A DNA stretch of 39,636 bases from Dysgonamonadaceae bacterium. GTDB taxonomy: Bacteria > Bacteroidota > Bacteroidia > Bacteroidales > Azobacteroidaceae. Location of the stretch: NCBI GenBank assembly GCA_031260045.1, contig JAIRKO010000010.1, positions 1-39,636 of the forward strand. Reading direction: 5' to 3'. The notes under the pieces are model-generated. The model had not been told where the DNA came from and ran no database searches. It worked only from the letters and a program-made list of their open reading frames with translations. Shown here in pieces: positions 1-8,253 of this stretch (positions are counted from its first letter, which is position 1; every line of letters starts with the position of its first letter). Both the position numbers and the translations under genes were made by a program.

Positions 1-475
1 GCGACTGATACGTATCTTCCGCCGAAGGGCTTGTTACCGGATTTCCCTTCCGTAATTCCCCAATCGCCGCCGTTAAATCCTTTTCGGTGATTCCGGCGTC
101 TTTCATCAGGGTCGAAACGTCGCTTTTCTCTAAAAACAAAGCGAGGATAATCGGTTCGATGGAAACATACTGGTCGCCCATTTTAGAACTGACGTCTATT
201 GCTTTCTGTAAAACGGCGTTGGTTTCGCGGCTTAAAAACGGTTCGCCGCCTGAAACTTTCGGGAACGAATCAATTGCCTTATCTATACTCGCCGCAAATT
301 GTTGCGAATTTACGCCCATTTTTTGAAACAGTAAATTCGTAATGCTCTCCGCTTCTTCCAAAATGGCTTTCGTCAGGTGGGCAGGCTCAATGGCTTGCTG
401 ATTTTTGCCGCGCGTCAGGTCGATGCTTTTCTGAACCGCGCTTTGCGCTTTTACAGTAAAATTGTTGAAATTCAT
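1..475 (-). CDS. clpB: ATP-dependent chaperone ClpB, N-terminal fragment (runs off the window)
   Basis: The minus strand from an ATG at 475 is open to the window edge and encodes about 158 residues beginning MNFNNFTVKAQSAVQKSIDL. This is the Clp N-domain of ClpB, with two repeats, each containing an HLTKAIL/SIEPIILAL-type segment near residues 30-40 and 100-110. ClpB is the cytoplasmic AAA+ disaggregase that works with DnaK to rescue heat-aggregated proteins. The nucleotide-binding domains lie outside the window, so ClpB is preferred over ClpA or ClpC on the N-domain sequence alone. A TGTCA direct repeat lies about 53 bases upstream of the start. Family assignment is firm; completeness of the gene cannot be judged. 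Confidence 0.88.
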   Translation of the reverse strand, partial: MNFNNFTVKAQSAVQKSIDLTRGKNQQAIEPAHLTKAILEEAESITNLLFQKMGVNSQQFAASIDKAIDSFPKVSGGEPFLSRETNAVLQKAIDVSSKMGDQYVSIEPIILALFLEKSDVSTLMKDAGITEKDLTAAIGELRKGNPVTSPSAEDTYQS

Positions 476-527
476 ACGGATAATATTTTTCTTAACATTG
501 TACAAAAGATTTGCCACAGGGGAAACA

Positions 528-540
528 TGACAAAATGACA
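528..540 (-). promoter_or_regulatory. TGTCA-TTT-TGTCA direct repeat upstream of clpB
   Basis: Read on the minus strand, two TGTCA boxes separated by TTT lie 53-65 bases upstream of the clpB start codon. No exact TAnnTTTG box is seen between them and the gene; ATCTTTTG at about 503-510 is the nearest approach. The position fits an activator or alternative sigma-factor site for a heat-shock gene, but this is inference from location only. Confidence 0.3.
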
Positions 541-626
541 GGTAGAAAAATCTTGGCGGATGATTAGCGGTAAAGATTTATACAGGGAAGATAGATAAAG
601 TCTTTGGTATTGAGTAAATTATTTTA

Positions 627-715
627 TTCTGGATGCTTCATCGCTTCGCAATGACGTGTGCGCTATTGAACTACACTGCGTCACCAGCGAAAGCGAAACC
701 TGAAGCAATCCAGAA
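627..715. repeat. Dispersed palindromic repeat, arms pointing outward-in
   Basis: The left arm begins TTCTGGATGCTTCATCGC and runs to CAATGACG. The right arm is its imperfect reverse complement, from CGTCACCAGCG to GAAGCAATCCAGAA. The loop is about 22 bases. The same unit occurs at 26403-26491 with the two arms in the opposite mutual orientation, so this is a genome-dispersed repeat and not only a terminator. The 476-758 gap between clpB and porZ holds nothing else that I recognise as a gene. Confidence 0.7.
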
Positions 716-758
716 AAAATAAATGAACTAATTATGAACATTTACTTATGCATAGATG

Positions 759-3122
759 TTATTGAATTACCATAATTTTCGTAACAATCCCCGAACTCCC
801 GTCGGAAGAAGCCGCAAAAACAAGGTAAATTCCGGCTTTGACGATTTCGCCGGAACGGTTGGTACAATTCCACGTACATAAACTGCCGACGGACTGCCCC
901 TGATGAATTAAGTTGCCTGCCATATCGGTAATTTTTACGGTGGAATTTTGCATCAGTCCGGTAATGGATACCTGCGTGTCGGCAGTTGGTCGCACAGGAT
1001 TTGGAAAAGCATATACGCCGGATGAACCGGCTGAAAAATCAGGCTTCCCCCACGTAACATGGCTCATGTAAGAACATAAACCAATATCCGTACCAATAAA
1101 AACTTCGCCGGTTTCGTCATTTATAGCGATGGAATTGATCCGGTTCGACAAAACAGGACTATTTGATGTATTGAAATTTTCGACATGTATTTCATTGCCA
1201 GACGGTTCAACAAGGAAAACGCCGGAATTTTCCGAGCCCAGCCATTTGCGGTTTCCCCCGTCAATCGCAATAGCGTTTATTCTTTCATTTTCAAGCAAAT
1301 AGAAAGGAGTTCCATACACATCTTCGGATATCATCCGATCACATCTTCCGTTTGCAACTTGTTGATAGGAGGAAAAGTAAATCAGTCCGTTGTCGGTTCC
1401 TACCCAAATCCTTCCGTTTGATTCTTCCGCCATACATAAATAACGGCTTGCGCCGATGTCTGTATCGTTTTGATCGAAAAATTTATCAGAACCCCCAACC
1501 ATTTTGTTGTCCGGATCCAGCACAACAATGCCCGAACCGAACTGTGCAGCATCAGGGGCGCGCCAAATATTCAACCATTTATAATTATTCCGGTCAATTA
1601 AAATCTTGTCAGGGCTTTTATTTTTCGACAAAGGATCAATATAATAATTTTCCCATTTCCCGTCTGCCGAGAATGCTACCATTCCCCTTTCAACGTCGTG
1701 GTTCACCATAAAAAGATTATTATTCCGGTCGAAAACCAATCCGGTAATTCGGGAAAAATTATCCGTTTCGGGAATTGAAGACTGAATTTTTTCGTTGGTA
1801 TTCCGATGGTTATAACGGTTTACGTATTTGTTGTCCACAAACTCATACAAGCCTTCGCCCCAACTTCCCACAAAATACCGGTTGGGGTTTTTCGGGTCGA
1901 TAACCGCCGACACAAAATCCTCACAGGCAGGAATTTCAGCGTCCCGAGCAATTTCTTTTTCATCGAAATTTGTCCATTGTCCGTTTTCATAAACCATCAA
2001 CGTACCGGCGTTGTTTAAACGGTTGGTATTTCTTCCGCCGCCGACTACCAACAGTTTACCGGCTGCAAACGTCATAGAAAAATTCATATTTCGTTTGGGG
2101 CTGTTGGGTTTGATGCGTTCACCCGTCAATTCATATTCCGCTGCATTGTCCCGCTTATCAATCGCCGCCAATCCTCCTCCATTGGGTAAACCCACCCAAT
2201 ATCGACCGGACGAATGAAAACAATCAATAGACAAGGCGTCCAAAGGCAATCGCTGCACTTGGTCGAAATCGGAATAAAGGGCAACTTCGCCCGGAGATAC
2301 AATCGCCAACTTGTTATCTATAACCGCTATCTGCCGGACATCTTTCGCCAATTCCTGAATCCATTCGGGTTGCCGCAAATAATAGGCATTACCCCAAATG
2401 TGAATGATCAGCCTGTCCTTGAAAACAAGGATTTTTTCTACCCATCGGGCATGCTCCTCTCCAGGTACAAATTCTTCAAAAAGCTGCCAGTTTTTCTTGT
2501 CCAACAGGTTTGATGAAGCGAGCGCTTGCATAATTCCCTCGTCGGTAGCCGCCAATAGGTAATCGCCCCAAAGGCACACCGATCGCGTATTTCCCAAACG
2601 GCAGTCGTCCTTGATTAACCGCCGGTCGATGTCGACAATGACAATCCCGAAAGCGGTTGATATATAAGCATATTTCCCGATTATTTCCAGATTATGGACG
2701 GTTTTATTTTGTATATAAGGATGGTCTTTGATAAAAGGAAGATTGTAAATTTCATTTTCGCCCGCAATAATATCAATGTTGGCATTGTCATAAACCAGCA
2801 CCAGCGCGTTGGATTCGCGGCTGTACGCCATATATTGAATGTTGAAATCGCTTAATCCCGTTTGGGTGGAATATAATTTCACTTCCCCATCTTCTGGATT
2901 ATAAGAAAGTAACGATCCGTCGTATGGATACAGGGAAGGGTCGGATTTCAGCGTATCGCTGTCGTAAACCGCAAAAATCAAACGGGGGGTTTCCGCAACA
3001 ATACGCGCATTATGGTAAGCCCTGTAATACGTCCATTTGCCGACTTCGGCGCGGACGCTCGCAGAAAACAAGTTTGTCAACAAACAGATAGAGATTGCTG
3101 TTTTAGTTAAGCCGTTTTTCAT
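759..3122 (-). CDS. porZ: T9SS attachment-complex protein PorZ
   Basis: This 787-residue protein has a signal peptide (about residues 1-25, ending SASVRA). It is followed by two consecutive beta-propeller regions built from repeats such as RIWVGTDNGLIYF, KWLGSENSGVFLV and EVFIGTDIGLCSY, and by a C-terminal beta-sandwich of the T9SS sorting type (about 705-787; FPNPVRP, GNLIHQG, KAGIYLVFA). Length and order match PorZ, the cell-surface component of the T9SS attachment complex (PorU, PorV, PorQ, PorZ) that handles A-LPS during cargo anchoring. The start codon lies 14 bases downstream of a strong AT-rich hairpin, and a T9SS-type cargo gene is immediately upstream. A two-component-type propeller sensor is excluded because there is no membrane helix or kinase domain. 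Confidence 0.85.
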   Translation of the reverse strand: MKNGLTKTAISICLLTNLFSASVRAEVGKWTYYRAYHNARIVAETPRLIFAVYDSDTLKSDPSLYPYDGSLLSYNPEDGEVKLYSTQTGLSDFNIQYMAYSRESNALVLVYDNANIDIIAGENEIYNLPFIKDHPYIQNKTVHNLEIIGKYAYISTAFGIVIVDIDRRLIKDDCRLGNTRSVCLWGDYLLAATDEGIMQALASSNLLDKKNWQLFEEFVPGEEHARWVEKILVFKDRLIIHIWGNAYYLRQPEWIQELAKDVRQIAVIDNKLAIVSPGEVALYSDFDQVQRLPLDALSIDCFHSSGRYWVGLPNGGGLAAIDKRDNAAEYELTGERIKPNSPKRNMNFSMTFAAGKLLVVGGGRNTNRLNNAGTLMVYENGQWTNFDEKEIARDAEIPACEDFVSAVIDPKNPNRYFVGSWGEGLYEFVDNKYVNRYNHRNTNEKIQSSIPETDNFSRITGLVFDRNNNLFMVNHDVERGMVAFSADGKWENYYIDPLSKNKSPDKILIDRNNYKWLNIWRAPDAAQFGSGIVVLDPDNKMVGGSDKFFDQNDTDIGASRYLCMAEESNGRIWVGTDNGLIYFSSYQQVANGRCDRMISEDVYGTPFYLLENERINAIAIDGGNRKWLGSENSGVFLVEPSGNEIHVENFNTSNSPVLSNRINSIAINDETGEVFIGTDIGLCSYMSHVTWGKPDFSAGSSGVYAFPNPVRPTADTQVSITGLMQNSTVKITDMAGNLIHQGQSVGSLCTWNCTNRSGEIVKAGIYLVFAASSDGSSGIVTKIMVIQ

Positions 3123-3136
3123 ATGTACATTAAATA

Positions 3137-3180
3137 ATAAACAACTTAAATTTTAAAGTTTTAAAATTTAAGTTGTTTAT
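3137..3180 (-). terminator. Perfect 20-bp AT-rich hairpin between the beta-helix gene and porZ
   Basis: Positions 3137-3156 and 3161-3180 are exact reverse complements (20 bp) around a 4-base loop. The structure lies 33 bases downstream of the beta-helix gene stop and 14 bases upstream of the porZ start on the same strand. The stem is almost wholly A/T and has no long T-tract after it on the minus strand, so a terminator or an mRNA-stabilising structure is the best guess; a protein-binding palindrome is also possible. Confidence 0.55.
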
Positions 3181-3213
3181 AAAATTTACTATTTGATAAC
3201 TTTGTTTAGTTTA

Positions 3214-4572
3214 TTAATTACCGGCGACCAATTTCTTTACCCATCCGGAATTACCTTTTATAATTACTATAGGAGCCAATGCTTCAATAGTTGATTTGCC
3301 TGCCGGCTTTTCAAACCGATTAAGAAGCACGCCTGTTGTGGTATATACCGATATTTGCTCCGATATAGGCGTGTCTATATAAATGGTTTTTCCCGACGAG
3401 TAAATTTTTACTGATTTCTCTACATTTGAAATACCCGTCCGAATTTCTAAAATAATGCTTGCATCGTCTTCTACACGTGCTATATTACTATTACTGTAGT
3501 ATACCTTTTCCCCTATTTTATTTAATACAATCTCTCCCGGAGCGTAAATACCCGTAGGCAACCACACATGAGCAACTCCCTTATCGTCTGTTTTTGCATC
3601 TTTTAGACTATAAGCAGATTTACCAACAAGGTGATAGTCGGAAAGCGAGCTATTGCCTTGCCATGCCGGACTAACACTCAACATAACAGGACGGAGTATT
3701 GTCATATTCCAGTTTGTGGGCGGATGACTAAATGTGCTTTCTATTGTGCCGCCCGTTATCTTTATGGTGGGGGCGGTAATTGGATCTCCTGCGCCTATGC
3801 CTGCTTCACTCCCTCCACTTGCAGTAATGTGTCCGCCATTAATGATTATGCTATTGCCACCGCTTATATATCTATAAGAGCCGCCTATACCTGCAAAGTT
3901 TCCTCCTTCGGCATCAATTGTACCCCCATTAATGGTTATTGTGCCTGAACTGCCATTATTAATACCTGCTCCAATACCGGAAGCCAAATCTCCTCCTTTT
4001 GCTATTATCGTGCCGCTGTTAATGGTGATATCTCCGCTTTTCCATGTACTGGATGAATTTGTAACTGACTCCGGACCAAATCCCCCGCCTATACCTGCAG
4101 CTCCTTCGCCGCCTATAGCAGTAAGCTTGCCCTCTCCGCTTATTGTTAAAGATGCGCCTTCATGTACTTCTATCGCCGCAAAGTTTTTGCCGCCCTTCAA
4201 TCGATTATCGCCTCGAAGGATAAGATTAACCGATGCGCCTTTCAGGATTCTAAATGTATGCTTCCCAGTGGTATACGTCGACGCCATGTCAATGGTTACT
4301 CCATCCAAAATAACAGTCGCTTCAATTTCGGCATTTATCTGAATCGGAGTGCCAAGTGATTCACCGCCGCTCAAATATTTATATATCCCATTTTTATTTA
4401 CTACGGATGCTTCATCCAAAACAATGGTTGTGTCTAATTCGTAATCTCCCCGAAGCGAATTACTACCGTTCGAATATTCATATATCCCGTTTGCACTTAT
4501 TATATTATTCTCCCCGATAATTTTTGGAGCGAATAACAATAATGCTACTAAAATTGTTGTTGTCTTTTTCAT
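3214..4572 (-). CDS. Secreted beta-helix protein with T9SS type A-like C-terminal domain
   Basis: The 452-residue product has a signal peptide (about 1-20). Two tandem copies of an N-terminal motif follow at about residues 28-53 and 61-90 (NGIYEYSNGSNSL and NGIYKYLSGGESL, each ending in VLD or ILD). Residues about 90-285 form Gly/Ile-rich repeats (ITINSGTI, ITINGGTI, IIINGGHI, IKITGGTI) typical of a right-handed beta-helix and reminiscent of the Cthe_2159-type carbohydrate-binding fold. The last 70 residues (SVYTTTGVLLNRF, VIIKGNSGWVKKLV) resemble a T9SS sorting domain. I infer a cell-surface, probably glycan-binding protein exported by the T9SS. No catalytic motif was seen, and the function is unproven. 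It has its own promoter. Confidence 0.75.
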   Translation of the reverse strand: MKKTTTILVALLLFAPKIIGENNIISANGIYEYSNGSNSLRGDYELDTTIVLDEASVVNKNGIYKYLSGGESLGTPIQINAEIEATVILDGVTIDMASTYTTGKHTFRILKGASVNLILRGDNRLKGGKNFAAIEVHEGASLTISGEGKLTAIGGEGAAGIGGGFGPESVTNSSSTWKSGDITINSGTIIAKGGDLASGIGAGINNGSSGTITINGGTIDAEGGNFAGIGGSYRYISGGNSIIINGGHITASGGSEAGIGAGDPITAPTIKITGGTIESTFSHPPTNWNMTILRPVMLSVSPAWQGNSSLSDYHLVGKSAYSLKDAKTDDKGVAHVWLPTGIYAPGEIVLNKIGEKVYYSNSNIARVEDDASIILEIRTGISNVEKSVKIYSSGKTIYIDTPISEQISVYTTTGVLLNRFEKPAGKSTIEALAPIVIIKGNSGWVKKLVAGN

Positions 4573-4690
4573 TATGGTTTACTATTAAAAAATTTTTATT
4601 AAATTACAATGCGCCCGCTTACAGTTGAAACGGCTATAAAACACTCGGTTTGCGGGTGCGTTATAAACTCAACGGTGCGTTTATCGCCTG

Positions 4691-4723
4691 CAAAGTTACA
4701 TAAACGAATGCATATTTTTGCAA
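4691..4723 (-). promoter_or_regulatory. Bacteroidota-type promoter of the beta-helix gene
   Basis: On the minus strand the -7 element TAACTTTG (4698-4691) matches TAnnTTTG, and TTG (4723-4721) lies 22 bases upstream as a possible -33 element. Transcription would leave a leader of roughly 110 bases. That leader contains an 8-bp GC-rich stem with one wobble pair (4611-4618 with 4652-4659) in otherwise AT-rich DNA. Confidence 0.5.
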
Positions 4724-4768
4724 TTTTATGTAATTAATTTACGCTGCATTTTACTTTTTTTTTAAGAT

Positions 4769-5362
4769 TTATAGTGTGAAATCCGTATCTAAAAACCTTT
4801 TCAATTGTTTTACCGCTTTAGCGCGATGACTGATTTCATTTTTCACCTCACCACCCATTTCCGCAAAAGTTTCCGTATACCCTTCGGGAACAAAAATCGG
4901 ATCGTATCCGAAACCGGCGTTTCCACGTGCTTCTTCGAGGAGTTTCCCTTCGACAATACCTTCAAAAAAGTATTCTTTCTCTCCGGTAATCAATGCGATG
5001 ACCGTGCGAAAACGCGCCGAACGGTCGGGCTGGTTTTCCATTTCTTTCAGCGCTTTCCGCATGTTGGCTTTCGGGTCTTTCGCTTTGCCCGCGTAACGCG
5101 CCGAATATACGCCCGGAGCATTATTCAGCGCGTTCACTTCCAAACCCGTATCATCCGCGAAACAGTCGTATCCGTAATGCGTTTTGATGTGTCGCGCTTT
5201 TAGCAGAGCATTGCCTTCCAGTGTATCTGCCGTTTCCGGAATATCTTCGCAACATCCGATTTCATTCATGGACACAATCGTGTATGAATCGCCCAGTATC
5301 GCCCGAATTTCGTCCAATTTATGCCGGTTGTTGGTGGCAAAAACTATTTTTTTATTCATCAT
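4769..5362 (-). CDS. rdgB: Non-canonical purine NTP pyrophosphatase (RdgB/HAM1)
   Basis: The 197-residue product is full length for the family. It hydrolyses dITP, dXTP and ITP to monophosphates, cleansing the nucleotide pool in the cytoplasm. Diagnostic segments are [11 protein letters not shown] at the N-terminus, [20 protein letters not shown] with the family acidic residues near 67-85, [10 protein letters not shown], and [10 protein letters not shown] at the C-terminus. The start ATG overlaps the yitT stop by one base (TAATG), which suggests translational coupling with the upstream gene. The second Met (MM) is an equally possible start. Confidence 0.95.
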   Translation of the reverse strand: MMNKKIVFATNNRHKLDEIRAILGDSYTIVSMNEIGCCEDIPETADTLEGNALLKARHIKTHYGYDCFADDTGLEVNALNNAPGVYSARYAGKAKDPKANMRKALKEMENQPDRSARFRTVIALITGEKEYFFEGIVEGKLLEEARGNAGFGYDPIFVPEGYTETFAEMGGEVKNEISHRAKAVKQLKRFLDTDFTL

Positions 5363-6246
5363 TATTTTATTTGCAAGAATCCCTCGCCATACACGCCGAT
5401 TACCGAACTTTGGGATATAAATGCGTGCGAATCAATCTGCTTTACGATGCGGAAAATCACTACCGATTCGTTTTTCTTAGCCAGTACGACCACAACTTTC
5501 ACAGGTTTTTTAGTGTACCAGCCAACGCCGTCCAAAACGGTACAACCGCGATGTACGCCTTTAATAATGGTATCGGCAATTTCGGCGTATTTATCGGAAA
5601 AAATAAAAAACTGCACCGATTGGCGTGCACCGCTCAAAACCATATCAACCGTGTAGGACGTAACCCCCATCACAACAAGCCCGTAAACGATTTTTTCGAT
5701 ACTGTGAAAAACAAGGTAAGAGGACAAAATGATAATCACGTCGCAAATCAACAGCCCCTTGCCGACGGAAATATTCCGGTATTTATTGAGAATAAGCGCA
5801 ATAATGTCGGTTCCGCCCGTACTGCCCTTGTAAGTAAAAACCAGCCCAAGTCCCGTTCCGCACAGCACGCCGCCCAAAATACAGTTCATAAACGGTTCGC
5901 CTTTCACAAGCGGCTCTTTGAGATAAAGTTGCAGAAATGACAAAAGAGAACCGATAATCGCAACGCCGAGAATGGTTTTGAAACTGAACTTAAATCCGAA
6001 TATTTTAATGGAAAGCAGCAATAAAATGCCATTGATACAGAAATAGGTAATCCCGACCGGAATTTTCGCGCCGAAGAAAATAATTGCTGCGATGCCGGTC
6101 GTGCCGCCGGTCGTGATTTCGTTGGGCAGGAGAAAACCCGTCCAACCAAGAGAATACAATATCAGACCGGCAAGAATGATACTCTGGTCTTGTATTTCCT
6201 GTAAAACAACCGCTCGGTTGATGGTGATTTTTTTTTTGTTGTGCAT
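5362..6246 (-). CDS. YitT family membrane protein (DUF161/DUF2179)
   Basis: This is a 294-residue polytopic membrane protein with about five or six hydrophobic segments (for example [18 protein letters not shown] and [12 protein letters not shown]). A soluble C-terminal DUF2179 domain follows (about 225-294; [19 protein letters not shown]). The family is widespread and its substrate is not established. The start at 6246 (MHNKKK) is chosen because the 21 residues of the longer open frame, from 6309, are encoded by a palindromic intergenic repeat. It sits between rsgA and rdgB and is coupled to rdgB by a TAATG overlap. Confidence 0.85.
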   Translation of the reverse strand: MHNKKKITINRAVVLQEIQDQSIILAGLILYSLGWTGFLLPNEITTGGTTGIAAIIFFGAKIPVGITYFCINGILLLLSIKIFGFKFSFKTILGVAIIGSLLSFLQLYLKEPLVKGEPFMNCILGGVLCGTGLGLVFTYKGSTGGTDIIALILNKYRNISVGKGLLICDVIIILSSYLVFHSIEKIVYGLVVMGVTSYTVDMVLSGARQSVQFFIFSDKYAEIADTIIKGVHRGCTVLDGVGWYTKKPVKVVVVLAKKNESVVIFRIVKQIDSHAFISQSSVIGVYGEGFLQIK

Positions 6247-6266
6247 GTTTTTAAGTTGTCGTCTTT

Positions 6267-6318
6267 GCGGGCTTGACCCGCATTCATTTTTCAGGGGATC
6301 CCGCGTCAAGTGCGGGAT
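6267..6318. repeat. REP-like double palindrome upstream of yitT
   Basis: There are two short inverted repeats: GCGGG-cttga-CCCGC at 6267-6281, and ATCCCGC...GCGGGAT at 6298-6318. They fill most of the 78-base gap between rsgA and yitT. The composition is that of REP-type dispersed repeats. There is no following T-tract, so a terminator role is doubtful. Confidence 0.55.
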
Positions 6319-6324
6319 GATGGG

Positions 6325-7251
6325 CTAATCTCTATATTTTCCATCCCCCTTATCATCCATCATACTCAAATAACTTCGATAACGCGATTCGCTGATATAC
6401 CGCTCCTCCAACGCTTTCCTCACGGCGCATCCGGGTTCCTTGCGATGACTGCAATTATTAAATTTACAATCGCGGGAAAACCGAAATATTTCGGGAAAAT
6501 AATGCGAAATTTCAACCCCCTCCATATCAAAAGCGCCAAAACCTTTTATGCCGGGCGTATCAATAATATAACCGCCGCCGGGCAATTCAATCATTTCGGA
6601 AAAAGTGGTCGTGTGCATCCCTTTATTATGATAATTGGAAATTTCCTGCGTTTTTTGCCGTGCCTCGGGAATCAAACGGTTGATAATGGTTGATTTTCCT
6701 ACGCCGGAATGTCCCGAAAACAGTGTGATTTTATCCTTTAACAAATCTTGCATAAAAGATAAATCCTTGTCTTCCAAAGCGGAAATCGCCCTGCACGCAT
6801 AACCTATGGTTTGATAAAGATAAATCAAAGCGTCCAAATATTCCTTGTCTTCACCGGAATAACGGTCGATTTTATTGAAAAAAATCAGGGCGGGAATCCG
6901 GTAAGCCTCTGTGGTGGCGAGGAAACGGTCGATAAATGCGGGTGTCGTTACAGGATAATTGACGGTAACAATCAGGAAAGTTTGGTCAATATTCGCCGCA
7001 ATGACATGCGACTGTTTGGATAAATTGGAAGCCTTGCGAACCATGTAGTTTTTCCGGTCTTCAATTCCGCTAATCGAAGCGGAAACGCCGGGATTTTCTT
7101 CCATCCGAACAATATCCCCAACCGCAACAGGATTGGTGCTTTTAATACCTTTTAACCGGAGGTTTCCTTTTACTTTGGCGTCAACCAAACGACCGTCTTC
7201 GGTTTTCAATCGGTACCAACTGCCTGTGTTTTTGACTACGAGCGCGTTCAT
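6325..7251 (-). CDS. rsgA: Ribosome small-subunit-dependent GTPase A
   Basis: The 308-residue product assists late maturation of the 30S subunit and hydrolyses GTP when bound to it. The domain order is an N-terminal OB fold (about 1-75), then a circularly permuted GTPase with G4 (NKID, 126-129) before G1 (GHSGVGKS, 180-187) and G3 (DTPG, 231-234). A C-terminal zinc knuckle has C262, C267, H269 and C275. All the expected motifs are intact. It starts 7 bases after the frr stop, so the two translation genes are almost certainly co-transcribed. Confidence 0.96.
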   Translation of the reverse strand: MNALVVKNTGSWYRLKTEDGRLVDAKVKGNLRLKGIKSTNPVAVGDIVRMEENPGVSASISGIEDRKNYMVRKASNLSKQSHVIAANIDQTFLIVTVNYPVTTPAFIDRFLATTEAYRIPALIFFNKIDRYSGEDKEYLDALIYLYQTIGYACRAISALEDKDLSFMQDLLKDKITLFSGHSGVGKSTIINRLIPEARQKTQEISNYHNKGMHTTTFSEMIELPGGGYIIDTPGIKGFGAFDMEGVEISHYFPEIFRFSRDCKFNNCSHRKEPGCAVRKALEERYISESRYRSYLSMMDDKGDGKYRD

Positions 7252-7258
7252 GCAATGA

Positions 7259-7816
7259 TCACACCGTCATTATTTCCTTTTCTTTGGCAGCCAATGCCGC
7301 GTCGATTTGTTTGATGTATTTGTCGTGGAGTTTCTTCACGGCTTCTTCGGTTTCGTTGCCGTCGTCTTCGGAAGTTCCTTGTTTTATTGCGACTTTCGCA
7401 GCGTCGATGGCGTCTCGGCGGGCGTTTCTTACGCCTATTTTAGCGCTTTCGGCTTCGGTGTGCGCCTGTTTCACCAATTGTTTGCGCCTTTCTTCCGTCA
7501 GCGGCGGAATTCCCAAACGGATAATTTCGCCGTTATTTTCCGGCGTAATACCCACATCCGAATCCAGAATTGCCTTTTCGACCGTTTTCAGCATGGTTTT
7601 TTCCCACGCCAAAACCGTAATCGTTTTTGCATCAGGCGTTGAGATGGTCGCCACATTGGACAGGGGAACCGTCGTCCCGTAATATTCCACCTTAACACCA
7701 TCCAAAATATGCGCGTTTGCTTTTCCGGCGCGAATACGGGACAGCGCATCCTCCAAATAAGTTACGGAATGAAGCATTTTCTCTTCCGCATGTTGCTCAA
7801 TGTCTTTAATAATCAT
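7259..7816 (-). CDS. frr: Ribosome recycling factor
   Basis: The 185-residue product has the family length and signatures ([54 protein letters not shown]). With EF-G it splits post-termination ribosomes in the cytoplasm. The start at 7816 (MIIKDIEQ) is chosen over an upstream in-frame start at 7837 because the latter would lie in the promoter (TATCTTTG at 7844-7837) and adds seven residues not usual in the family. First gene of the frr-rsgA group. Confidence 0.96.
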   Translation of the reverse strand: MIIKDIEQHAEEKMLHSVTYLEDALSRIRAGKANAHILDGVKVEYYGTTVPLSNVATISTPDAKTITVLAWEKTMLKTVEKAILDSDVGITPENNGEIIRLGIPPLTEERRKQLVKQAHTEAESAKIGVRNARRDAIDAAKVAIKQGTSEDDGNETEEAVKKLHDKYIKQIDAALAAKEKEIMTV

Positions 7817-7836
7817 AGGAAATAGAATTTTGCGCA

Positions 7837-7844
7837 CAAAGATA
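7837..7844 (-). promoter_or_regulatory. -7 promoter element of frr-rsgA
   Basis: TATCTTTG on the minus strand matches the Bacteroidota TAnnTTTG box 20 bases upstream of the chosen frr start, giving a leader of about 14 bases. No convincing -33 TTTG is seen at the proper distance. Confidence 0.45.
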
Positions 7845-7924
7845 TATGAATATTTTTAAATAATGGAAAAAGAGGGGGGAAATGTGCAAAACTAAGAACT
7901 AAGAATTTTCATTATCGCAGCAGC

Positions 7925-8171
7925 CATCATCCTATATTTGCCCCGTTAAATCCCAAAGCAACAAATTTGCAGAAAAATTTAGAAGAGTAGTAAATAAAAG
8001 TTTAAGTTCAAAACAGAAACGGGGGAAGGAACAAGACTACGTTTCGTCATTGGTAGAAAGACATCGTTCGCAAAGCCAGTCCCCTTCCCCTGCTTCTATT
8101 TTAAAATCTTTTATTTATTTTCCTGCAAATTTATTGTTTTTGGATTTAACGGAGCAAATAATAGGATGACG
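7925..8171. repeat. 247-bp imperfect palindromic element (MITE-like or structured RNA)
   Basis: Left arm about 7925-8032 and right arm about 8079-8171 are long imperfect reverse complements. The outer ends pair as CATCCTATATTTGCCCCGTTAAATCC with GGATTTAACGGAGCAAATAATAGGATG, then the AAATTTGCAG region with CTGCAAATTT, and the inner ends as GGGGGAAGGAAC with GTCCCCTTCCCC. The central loop is about 46 bases. No open frame of note lies within it. It occupies most of the 437-base non-coding gap upstream of the 8254 pseudogene. No target-site duplication was found. A MITE, an IS remnant or a stable non-coding RNA would all fit. Confidence 0.65.
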
Positions 8172-8184
8172 AGTTGCAACAATT

Positions 8185-8215
8185 TTTGAGATTTCAAATT
8201 ATTGCCCTACCTTTG
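8185..8215 (+). promoter_or_regulatory. Consensus Bacteroidota promoter upstream of the AAA pseudogene
   Basis: TTTG at 8185-8188, a 19-base spacer, and TACCTTTG at 8208-8215 match TTTG-N19-TAnnTTTG fully. The pseudogene start codon follows 38 bases later, so the wreck is probably still transcribed. Confidence 0.65.
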
Positions 8216-8253
8216 CGCCTCAGTACGAATTATTATTTCAATTGAATAAAGAC

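Noticed and set aside
7925-8171. Reading the palindrome as a simple rho-independent terminator for the minus-strand frr operon
   Set aside because: It lies upstream of frr, not downstream, its arms are far too long, and there is no T-tract.
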